Assembly (NCBI RefSeq): GCF_000420545.1
Contig: NZ_ATVD01000001.1
Span: 620,001 to 684,000, forward strand
From: Arenimonas oryziterrae DSM 21050 = YC6267
GTDB taxonomy: Bacteria > Pseudomonadota > Gammaproteobacteria > Xanthomonadales > Xanthomonadaceae
DNA length: 64,000 nt
Direction of reading: 5' to 3'
Shown here: positions 57,368 through 64,000 of the stretch, in pieces
Position numbering within the stretch: the stretch's first letter is position 1
Layout of the letters: each line of letters opens with the position of its first letter
Program-made: the position numbers and the translations under genes
The notes under the pieces: model-generated
Databases searched by the model: none
What the model was told of the DNA's origin: nothing
The model's input: only the letters and a program-made list of their open reading frames with translations

Positions 57368-58185
57368 AAGCCAAACCCCCCGCGCGCAAGCGCCCCCGGA
57401 CCCATCAACCGATGAAACCACCGTCGCCTCTGCTGCTCGCCATGGAAGGTCGTGCGATGTTCGAATGGGCTTCGTTCGCCCTTGCCTGGCCCTGGCTCAA
57501 GAACGCGCCCCGCGGCGATGGCCATCCGGTGCTCGTGCTGCCGGGCCTGGTTGCGGGAGACCACAGCACCTGGCCGTTGCGCCGGTTCCTGAGCCAGCTC
57601 GGCTACGCCGCCAGTCCCTGGGAACAGGGCCCGAATTTCGGGCCGCGCGATCACATCATCAAGGGACTCGTCGACAAGGTACGTTTTCTGCAGGACAAGC
57701 ATGGCCAGAAAGTCAGTCTGGTCGGCTGGTCGCTCGGTGGCGCGATGGCCAATGCACTGGCCTTGCGCATGCCCGACCGCATCCGGCAAGTGGTCACGCT
57801 TGGCTCGCCGCTGACCGGACATCCCAAGGGCACCAATGTCTGGCGCATCTTCGAATTGGTCAGCGGATTCCGTCACGATGACCCGCGCTTGATGGAACTC
57901 GTCGACGGCAAACCCAGCGTGCCGACGACCTCGATCATGAGCAAGACCGATGGCATCGTGAACTGGCGCATGAGTCTGGCGCAGGAAACGCGCATCGCCG
58001 AGAACATCGAAGTGAGCGCGACTCACCTGGGCATGGGCGCGAACCCCGCCGTGCTCTGGGCGATCGCCGATCGCCTCGCGCAACCCGAAGGCAAGTGGAA
58101 ACCCTTCGAGCGCAGCAGCGCCTGGCGGTCCCTGCTGTATCGCGATCCGCACGAATTCCGCCTCGCCGACCTGATCGCCCCCTGA
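57364..58185 (+). CDS. Alpha/beta hydrolase
   Basis: 273-residue hydrolase without signal peptide. VLVLPGLVAGDHSTWP forms the oxyanion region, Ser in LVGWSLGGAMANALA is the nucleophile, and a late His in SATHLGMGANPAVLW likely completes the triad. Coupled to WS/DGAT by ATGA overlap, so it may be a lipase or esterase acting on stored neutral lipid or a related ester. Basic N-terminus (KAKPPARKRPR). Substrate unknown. Confidence 0.82.
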   Translation: MKAKPPARKRPRTHQPMKPPSPLLLAMEGRAMFEWASFALAWPWLKNAPRGDGHPVLVLPGLVAGDHSTWPLRRFLSQLGYAASPWEQGPNFGPRDHIIKGLVDKVRFLQDKHGQKVSLVGWSLGGAMANALALRMPDRIRQVVTLGSPLTGHPKGTNVWRIFELVSGFRHDDPRLMELVDGKPSVPTTSIMSKTDGIVNWRMSLAQETRIAENIEVSATHLGMGANPAVLWAIADRLAQPEGKWKPFERSSAWRSLLYRDPHEFRLADLIAP

Positions 58186-58204
58186 AACCATCCCCGTCGA
58201 TGAC

Positions 58205-58266
58205 GGTCTGAAGTCTTCACTCCGTCTCTACGCCGCGGGCGTGTATTCAGAGTGAAGATAGAGACC
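58205..58266 (+). promoter_or_regulatory. Long imperfect hairpin before the diguanylate cyclase gene
   Basis: GGTCT..TCTTCACTC (58205-58222) pairs with GAGTGAAGA..AGACC (58250-58266), a stem of about 14 pairs enclosing an inner ACGCC-GCGGGCGT hairpin. It could end the hydrolase transcript or act in the leader of the cyclase gene; there is no T run. Confidence 0.45.
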
Positions 58267-58283
58267 ATTCCACGAGGTTCCGC

Positions 58284-59699
58284 ATGCGGCCTGCTGCCTT
58301 GCCGAGCAACGAAACCGACCGTCTGGCCGAACTCGACGAGCTGCGGCTGCTCGATACCTTGCCCGAGGCGGTTTACGACGACATCGCGCGCCTGGCCAGT
58401 GTGATCTGCGAAACGCCGATGGCGACGATCACCCTGGTCGATGCCGACCGCCAGTGGTTCAAGGCCAAACACGGCATCACCGACGACGAAACGCCGCGCA
58501 GCATGTCCTTCTGCGCGCATGCCATCCTGACGCCCGACGAGATCTTCGAAGTCCGCGATGCGCAGAGCGATCCGCGCTTTGCCGACTATCCCAACGTGAC
58601 CGGCGATCCGCATATCCGCTACTACGCCGGCGTCCCGATCGTCACCGATGCCGGCAATGCCCTCGGCACGCTGTGCGTGATCGACCAGAAGCCGCGCATC
58701 CTGGCGCCCTGGCAACACGACATGCTGGACGTGTTGGCGCGGCAAGTACGCGCGCTGTTCGAACTTCACCGGCAACGTGCGACCGCCGAACGCGACCGCT
58801 ATCGCCTGGAGCTGGCGCTGGACTCGGCCAGGATGGGCATGTGGGAGCACAACGTGCGCACCAACCGCGCCGAGCTCATGGGCAACTACGAAAAACTGCT
58901 CGGCTTTTCGATCGGCGAGTTCCCCGGCACCTTCGAATCGTTCCTGTCGCGCGTGCACGACGACGATCGCCAGATGGTGATGACCAAGCTGCAGCGTGCG
59001 ATCGAACTCAACGACAACACGCCTTCCGAATTCCGCGTGGTCCGCTTTGGCGGCGAGATCGCCTGGATTCGCGCGACCAGCCGCCAGATCCTCGACGACT
59101 TCGGCAATGTCACGCACATCATCGGGCTCATCTCCGACTGCACGGAGCAGCGCATGGAGCAAGAGCGCCTGGCGACCTACCAGACCGAACTGCTGGACAT
59201 GGCCACGCGCTACGAACAGCTGAGCCTGACCGACCCCCTGACCGGTCTGGGCAATCGCCGCGGACTCGACGAACAGATGGCCTCGCGCGTGGCGCATGCC
59301 GTGCGGCATCACGAAGCCGTCGCCGCCCTTGCGATCGATGTCGATCACTTCAAGAGCTACAACGACAGCTTTGGTCATGCCGCCGGCGACACTGCGCTCG
59401 AGCAGGTCGCCGCCTGCCTGCGCGAGTGCATACGCGGCGAGGACTACGCGGCGCGCCCCGGCGGCGAGGAATTCGTGGTGCTACTGTCGGACGTGGATGC
59501 CGAGGGCGCGCTCGCATTGGCCGAGCGCATCCGCCATGGCATCGAATCGGCGGCCTGGCCGCACCGCGCGGTGACCGCGAGCATCGGCGTGAGCGTGCTG
59601 ACGGGCACGGCGGCGGAAGACGGTGATTTGCTGACGCTCGCCGATCAGGCGATGTATCGCGCCAAGGCCGATGGCCGCAATCGCGTCAGGACGCTCTGA
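58284..59699 (+). CDS. GAF-PAS diguanylate cyclase
   Basis: 471-residue cytosolic c-di-GMP synthase. A GAF domain (~25-165; FCAHAILTPDEIFEV, YYAGVPIVTDAGNALGTLCVID) is followed by a PAS fold with PAC (~175-300) and a GGDEF-type domain from LTDPLTGLGNRRGL. The active motif is GGEEF (393-397), and no TM is present. RxxD of an inhibitory site: RECIRGED precedes GGEEF only partly, so feedback inhibition is uncertain. It follows a hairpin-rich leader and ends at a strong terminator. Confidence 0.92.
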   Translation: MRPAALPSNETDRLAELDELRLLDTLPEAVYDDIARLASVICETPMATITLVDADRQWFKAKHGITDDETPRSMSFCAHAILTPDEIFEVRDAQSDPRFADYPNVTGDPHIRYYAGVPIVTDAGNALGTLCVIDQKPRILAPWQHDMLDVLARQVRALFELHRQRATAERDRYRLELALDSARMGMWEHNVRTNRAELMGNYEKLLGFSIGEFPGTFESFLSRVHDDDRQMVMTKLQRAIELNDNTPSEFRVVRFGGEIAWIRATSRQILDDFGNVTHIIGLISDCTEQRMEQERLATYQTELLDMATRYEQLSLTDPLTGLGNRRGLDEQMASRVAHAVRHHEAVAALAIDVDHFKSYNDSFGHAAGDTALEQVAACLRECIRGEDYAARPGGEEFVVLLSDVDAEGALALAERIRHGIESAAWPHRAVTASIGVSVLTGTAAEDGDLLTLADQAMYRAKADGRNRVRTL

Positions 59700-59704
59700 C
59701 GCAT

Positions 59705-59731
59705 AAAAAAGCCCGGCCGAAGCCGGGCTTT
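59705..59731. terminator. Bidirectional terminator
   Basis: AAAAAAGCCCGGC-CGAA-GCCGGGCTTT, a 7-9 base-pair stem with A and T runs, between the cyclase (+) and the small membrane protein (-). Confidence 0.85.
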
Positions 59732-59750
59732 CTACGCACGGTGGCTTCGA

Positions 59751-60017
59751 TCAGGAAGTGGGCATCTGCTGCGCCGCCATCATGCCGGCGCCAGCACCCA
59801 TGAAGATTCCCAGCACCATCACGACAATGCCCGCGATGCAGATGAGGAACGGCTTCTTGTTCTGTTCCCAATGCATGATCGCGAAGATCAGCGACACGAA
59901 CGGAACGAACAGGGAGCCCAGGCCCCAGAGAATGCTCGTCTTGAAGGCATTGACCAGAATCCAGATGCCGCCGACGGCGGACAAGATGATGCCAATGAAA
60001 TAAAGTGCGGTACCCAT
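59751..60017 (-). CDS. Small membrane protein
   Basis: 88 residues with three hydrophobic segments (~3-22, ~28-45, ~53-75) and MHWEQNKKPF between the last two. It resembles general small inner-membrane proteins; no family or function is assigned. GGGG lies 6 bases before ATG 60017, which I prefer to longer upstream starts. Monocistronic, 163 bases beyond the putA stop in the same direction, so it could be co-transcribed with putA. Confidence 0.7.
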   Translation of the reverse strand: MGTALYFIGIILSAVGGIWILVNAFKTSILWGLGSLFVPFVSLIFAIMHWEQNKKPFLICIAGIVVMVLGIFMGAGAGMMAAQQMPTS

Positions 60018-60180
60018 CGTTTTCCCCTTCCCCAGGTATGGCAATCGAGGGGCGCGGATGCGCCCGGACAGACAATAACCCGAGCTGTCCGTCGAGGGAA
60101 TCCTGTCCCGGCCCGCCACGCCGGACCAAGCACTGGCGCGGCCCGGCAATGACACCCGCCGGGCCGTCCTGACGCGCGAA

Positions 60181-63100
60181 TCAGTCGGCCAGGGTCAACA
60201 AGGACGCGTTGCCGCCGGCGGCCGTCGTGTTGACGGTGAGCGTGCGTTCGGAAGCGAACTTCAGCAGATAGTGCGGACCGCCGGCTTTCGGACCGGTGCC
60301 GCTGAGGCCTTCGCCGCCGAAAGGCTGCACGCCGACGACGGCGCCGATCTGGTTGCGATTCACGTAGCAATTGCCGACATGCACGTTGCGGGCGATGTGC
60401 TGCACGGTCGAGTCGATGCGCGAATGAATGCCCAGGGTCAGGCCGTAGCCGGTCGCATTGATCGCGGCGAGTACCTGGTCGAGTTCGTCGGCCTGGTAGC
60501 GGATCACGTGCAGCACCGGACCGAACACTTCGCGCGTCAGCTGCGACAGCGCGGTGAGTTCATACACGCGCGGCGCGAAGAAGCTGCCGTGCGCGCAAGC
60601 CGCGGGCAACGGGATTTCCTTGATGAGCTTGGCTTCCTTGGCCATGCGCTCGGCATGCGCAACCAGCAGAGCGCGCGCATCTTCGTCGATGACCGGACCG
60701 ACGTCGGTCGACAGCAGCGCCGGATCGCCGACAACGAGTTCGTCCATCGCACCAGCGAGCATGTGGATGACCTTGTCGGCGATGTCGGCCTGCACGAACA
60801 GGATGCGCGCCGCCGAACAGCGCTGACCAGCCGAATCGAAGGCCGCGACCATCGCGTCCTTGACCAGTTGTTCGGGTAACGCGGACGAATCGGCGATGAG
60901 TGCGTTCTGGCCGCCGGTTTCGGCGATAAGCGTCGCGAGCGGCGCGTTGCGCGCGGCGAGCGCACGATTGATCGCCCAGGCGGTATCGGTCGAGCCGGTG
61001 AACACCACGCCGGCCACGCGCGGATCGCGGGTCAGCGCCGCACCGACGGTGGCGCCGTCGCCGGGCAGGAACTGCAGCACGTTTTCCGGCACGCCGGCTT
61101 CGTGCAACAGCTTCACCGCGAGATACGCGATCAGCGTGGTCTGCTCTGCAGGCTTGGCGATGACCGTATTGCCGGCGGCGAGCGCCGCGGCGATCTGGCC
61201 CATGAAAATCGCCAGCGGGAAATTCCACGGACTGATGCAGACGAAGACGCCGCGACCGTGCAACTGCAGTTCGTTCGATTCGCCGGTCGGTCCCGGCAGT
61301 TTCTCCGGCTGGCCGAACAGCTTGCGGCCCTGCACGGCGTAGTAGCGGCAGAAATCGACGGCTTCGCGTACTTCCGCGACCGAGGCCGACAGCGACTTGC
61401 CCGCTTCCTTCACGCACAGCGCGATCAACTCGGGCATACGCGCTTCCATGAGATCGGCAGCATGCTCGAGGATCTTCGCGCGGCTGGCGGCCGGGGTCAG
61501 ATCCCAGCTGTTGAATGCGGCGCGGGCATTGATCAGCGCGCGCTCGACCTGCGCGGCATTGCTGGCCTGCCACTGGCCGACCTTGTCGCGGCGATCGGCC
61601 GGATTGGTAACGTCGTTCATCGCACCGCCGCCGCTTGCACCCGGCACCAGCGGCGCCGCGCTCCAGGACTTGATGGCCGCATTGATCCTGTCGGCGAGCG
61701 CCTGCAGGTCCTTGTCGTTGGCGAGATTGACGCCCATGGAATTCTTCCTCTCCTCGCCGAAGATGGCGAGTGGCTGCGGGATGCGGGGATGGGGTTTGCT
61801 GTCGAAAGCGGCGACGGTGGCGACCGGATCGGCGACGAGCTCTGACGGTGGCAAGGTCTCGTCGGTGATGCGGTTGACGAAGCTGGAGTTGGCGCCATTC
61901 TCGAGCAGGCGACGCACCAGGTAGGGCAACAGGTCTTCGTGCGAACCGACCGGCGCGTATACGCGGCAGGCGACGTCGAGCTGGTCCTTGCCGATCGTTT
62001 CGGCGTAAAGGTGATCGCCCATGCCATGCAGACGCTGGAATTCGAACGCCTTGCCCGCGCCCATGCGGTGGATTGCGGCGATGGTCTGCGCGTTGTGCGT
62101 GGCGAACATCGGATACAGCGCATCGCTGGCGGCAAGCATCTTGCGCGCACAGGCGAGATAGCTGACGTCGGTATTGGGCTTGCGCGTGAAGACCGGATAG
62201 CCGCCGAGGCCGTCCATCTGCGCTTTCTTGATTTCCGAATCCCAGTACGCGCCCTTGACCAGGCGCATCGGCATGCGCCGGCCAGCCTGGCGCGCGAGCG
62301 CGACCAGATAGTCGATCACGAACGGCGCGCGCTTCTGGTAAGCCTGCACGGCGAGGCCGTAGCCTTCCCAACCGTCGAGGGACGTGTCGAGGAAAGCGCC
62401 GCCGATGACGTCGAGCGACAGTTCCAGACGCTCCGATTCTTCGGCGTCGATCGTGAAGCCGATGCCCTGCGCCTTCGCCAGCTGCGCGAGTTCGAGCACG
62501 CGCGGCGTCAGTTCGGCCTGCACGCGGGCGCGCTTGGCCAGTTCGTAGCGCGGATGTAGCGCGGACAATTTCACCGAAATCGACGGCGCCGCGAACACGT
62601 CCGGATACGGGCCGCCGGAGCCGATCGCCTTGATCGCCTGACGGTAGGCTTCGAGGTAACGCGCGGCATCCTTGGCGGTGAACGCGCCTTCGCCGAGCAT
62701 GTCGAAGGAATAGCGGTAGTGGGCGTTGTCGCCCTTGCGCGAGCGCTCCAGCGCTTCGCCGATGGTCCGGCCCATCACGAACTGATGGCCCATGATGCGC
62801 ATCGCCTGACGCACGGCGAGCCGGATCGCGGGTTCGCCCATGCGGCCGATCAGGCGCTTGAAGGAACCGAACACGTCGCGCTGGATATCACCGGCCAGGT
62901 TGACCACGCGCCCGGTGAGCATCAGACCCCAGGTCGAGGCATTGACCAGCACCGAGCTCGACTGGCCGACATGCGAATCCCAGTCCGCATCGCCAAGCTT
63001 GTCGCGGATGAGCTTGTCGGCGGTCGCCTGGTCGGGAATGCGCAGCAGGGCCTCGGCCACGCACATCAGCAGCACGCCCTCTTCCGAACTCAGGTCGTAT

Positions 63101-63327
63101 TCGCGCATGAAGGCTTCGACCATCGCCGGATCCGAGGCGCGCACCCGGGTGCGCTGCACCAGCGCGACGGCAGTGGCCTGCACGGCAGCCTGGTCGGCAT
63201 CGGGGAGCCGGGCCTGCTCGAGCAATTCGGCCAGGTGCTCGGTCTCGTCGCGCAGATAGGCATCGGTGATGCGCTGCCGGAGCGGCGACACCGCCACGGG
63301 CAATTCGGGGCTGAGGATGGGCGTCAC
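60181..63327 (-). CDS. putA: Bifunctional proline dehydrogenase / P5C dehydrogenase
   Basis: Oxidises proline to glutamate in two steps. 1048 residues from GTG 63327. The proline dehydrogenase barrel shows KLSALHPRYE, TIDAEESERLELSL and RLVKGAYWDSEIKKAQ with FAD sites; the aldehyde dehydrogenase part has the catalytic Cys in DSAGQRCSAARILFV and Glu in LIAETGGQNA. There is no N-terminal ribbon-helix-helix domain, so it should not repress its own gene. The start is uncertain: TTG 63363 would add 12 residues. SPELP near the N-terminus fits relatives. Confidence 0.93.
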   Translation of the reverse strand: MTPILSPELPVAVSPLRQRITDAYLRDETEHLAELLEQARLPDADQAAVQATAVALVQRTRVRASDPAMVEAFMREYDLSSEEGVLLMCVAEALLRIPDQATADKLIRDKLGDADWDSHVGQSSSVLVNASTWGLMLTGRVVNLAGDIQRDVFGSFKRLIGRMGEPAIRLAVRQAMRIMGHQFVMGRTIGEALERSRKGDNAHYRYSFDMLGEGAFTAKDAARYLEAYRQAIKAIGSGGPYPDVFAAPSISVKLSALHPRYELAKRARVQAELTPRVLELAQLAKAQGIGFTIDAEESERLELSLDVIGGAFLDTSLDGWEGYGLAVQAYQKRAPFVIDYLVALARQAGRRMPMRLVKGAYWDSEIKKAQMDGLGGYPVFTRKPNTDVSYLACARKMLAASDALYPMFATHNAQTIAAIHRMGAGKAFEFQRLHGMGDHLYAETIGKDQLDVACRVYAPVGSHEDLLPYLVRRLLENGANSSFVNRITDETLPPSELVADPVATVAAFDSKPHPRIPQPLAIFGEERKNSMGVNLANDKDLQALADRINAAIKSWSAAPLVPGASGGGAMNDVTNPADRRDKVGQWQASNAAQVERALINARAAFNSWDLTPAASRAKILEHAADLMEARMPELIALCVKEAGKSLSASVAEVREAVDFCRYYAVQGRKLFGQPEKLPGPTGESNELQLHGRGVFVCISPWNFPLAIFMGQIAAALAAGNTVIAKPAEQTTLIAYLAVKLLHEAGVPENVLQFLPGDGATVGAALTRDPRVAGVVFTGSTDTAWAINRALAARNAPLATLIAETGGQNALIADSSALPEQLVKDAMVAAFDSAGQRCSAARILFVQADIADKVIHMLAGAMDELVVGDPALLSTDVGPVIDEDARALLVAHAERMAKEAKLIKEIPLPAACAHGSFFAPRVYELTALSQLTREVFGPVLHVIRYQADELDQVLAAINATGYGLTLGIHSRIDSTVQHIARNVHVGNCYVNRNQIGAVVGVQPFGGEGLSGTGPKAGGPHYLLKFASERTLTVNTTAAGGNASLLTLAD

Positions 63328-63363
63328 GGCGATCCCGTCGGAAGTGGGGCGGACGGCAGGCAA

Positions 63364-63833
63364 GGTCCGCGAAGCCGGTCATTCTAGTCGTCGGGGCGCA
63401 GGCCGGCAAAGCCGCGTCGCCTGCGCAGGACCGTCTGCCGGTGAAGACGAAACCCGCACCGTGAAGGCCGTACGTCGCCGTACTCGGCTTGCCCCGCAGC
63501 AGGGCCGGGGCGTAAAATTCGCGGGTTTCCGGCCATCGACATGCGCTTGGGGCCACTGCGACAGAGCCGCTCCCGTTGGCCCAGGCCGGCTGGACGTTCG
63601 GCTTCGCTGCGGCCCTGGCGTGCACGGAGCGTGCATCCGTCACGGGTGCGGCGGCCGCGGGGCAAGGAATCCGGACAGGCGCGAGGCGACACGCTCGCGT
63701 TGGGGAGGAGGTCGAAGTCGCGTCGTTCCTCGATCACGGGGAGCGCCAAGGCCTCGCCCATCGGTTGAAACAGTTGCTGGCCGGGGCCCGAGGGCACGAC
63801 CAGCTTGCAGATCACAGCTTGAGGTAGGTTCCG
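63364..63833. other. 470-base intergenic region between putA and coxB
   Basis: Divergent promoter region. I see a likely putA promoter (63381-63410) and a GAGGTAGG ribosome site before the coxB-like start. The rest is GC-rich with no gene, RNA structure or repeat that I can support; short open frames on both strands look like chance. Confidence 0.6.
63381..63410 (-). promoter_or_regulatory. Candidate putA promoter
   Basis: On the minus strand TTTGCC (63410-63405), 18 bases, TAGAAT (63386-63381). Transcription would begin near 63374, leaving a 47-base leader to GTG 63327. Confidence 0.45.
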
Positions 63834-64000
63834 ATGAATGCAGCTTCGAAAGCCACACGCGCCCTGCGTTGCGCCATCGTCCTGATGGGCTTGTCCGCCC
63901 AGTCGGTACTGGCCGCCAGTACGGCGACCCACCCGACCGAGCCGCAGCGCTGGCAGCTAAACATGACGCCGGGCGTGACCCAGACGGCGCACAACGCCTA
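63834..64000 (+). CDS. coxB: Cytochrome c oxidase subunit II precursor (5' part)
   Basis: The first 55 codons of an exported protein whose frame stays open at the window edge. After a signal peptide (to ~30, LAA-ST) the segment WQLNMTPGVTQTAHNAY is characteristic of the CoxB N-terminus before its first TM helix. CoxB carries the CuA centre of the terminal oxidase. ATG 63834 has GAGGTAGG upstream. The call rests on a short stretch. Confidence 0.8.
   Translation, partial: MNAASKATRALRCAIVLMGLSAQSVLAASTATHPTEPQRWQLNMTPGVTQTAHNA

Overview
This is a GC-rich (roughly two thirds G+C by eye) bacterial chromosome segment that looks like core genome of a gammaproteobacterium of the order Lysobacterales (Xanthomonadales). 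Support comes from the Pil-Chp cluster in the order pilG-pilI-pilJ-chpA next to gshB and a tonB-like gene, the yqgE-ruvX-pyrB string, the pilT-pilU pair divergent from yggS-proC, and many secreted proteins of the kind found in that order. I cannot name a genus. I see no rRNA or tRNA, no insertion sequence, no prophage and no CRISPR array. Genes are tightly packed, many with 1-4 base stop/start overlaps. Both ends cut genes: chpA on the left and a coxB-like gene on the right.

Layout: 1-8910 (minus), twitching chemosensory operon (pilG, pilI, pilJ, chpA) from a good sigma70-like promoter. 9100-10977 (plus), gshB and a TonB-like protein. 10984-12966 (minus), yqgE-ruvX-pyrB. 13047-15566, a DPP III-like lipoprotein and a beta-barrel protein. 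15772-18014 (minus), pilT-pilU. 18104-23215 (plus), yggS, proC, a DUF4426 protein, then a histidine phosphatase, an ACAD10/11-type dehydrogenase and an APH-type kinase. 23212-25151 (minus), secreted lipase and its foldase. 25269-28641, a cytosolic binding-protein-like gene with pdxH, a glycerate-kinase-like enzyme, dodecin and an NAD-binding protein. 28695-31738 (plus), aroK, aroB, a WGR mini-protein and hemE. 31755-35276 (minus), a two-component propeller hybrid kinase. 35534-37335 (plus), YceI, cytochrome b561, YceI. 37325-43966, a glutaredoxin-like protein, sdaA, a GGDEF-EAL protein, an M23 peptidase and prfC. 44034-47599, membrane proteins (a channel-like 2-TM protein, CPBP, TrhA), a CBS protein and a GT2 glycosyltransferase. 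47665-49594 (plus), an arsenic operon. 49549-53243, mtgA, a DUF4440-like protein, hslO and an unknown secreted protein. 53338-58185 (plus), acyl-CoA dehydrogenase, crotonase, WS/DGAT and hydrolase. 58284-63327, a diguanylate cyclase, a small membrane protein and putA.

Most of the window is ordinary core metabolism and motility. The parts I find most interesting are the pump-less arsenic operon arsR-arsI-arsC-aqpS with a perfect palindrome over its promoter and a probably leaderless start; the phosphatase/dehydrogenase/kinase trio, which looks like a split ACAD10/11 (LvaC/LvaA-like) route for 4-hydroxyacyl-CoA; the neutral-lipid cluster around the WS/DGAT gene; a small 2-TM protein shaped like a potassium channel without the usual filter; and a recurring arrangement of a -10-like hexamer 6-9 bases before a start codon. 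All functional statements are from reading motifs; no database search was run.
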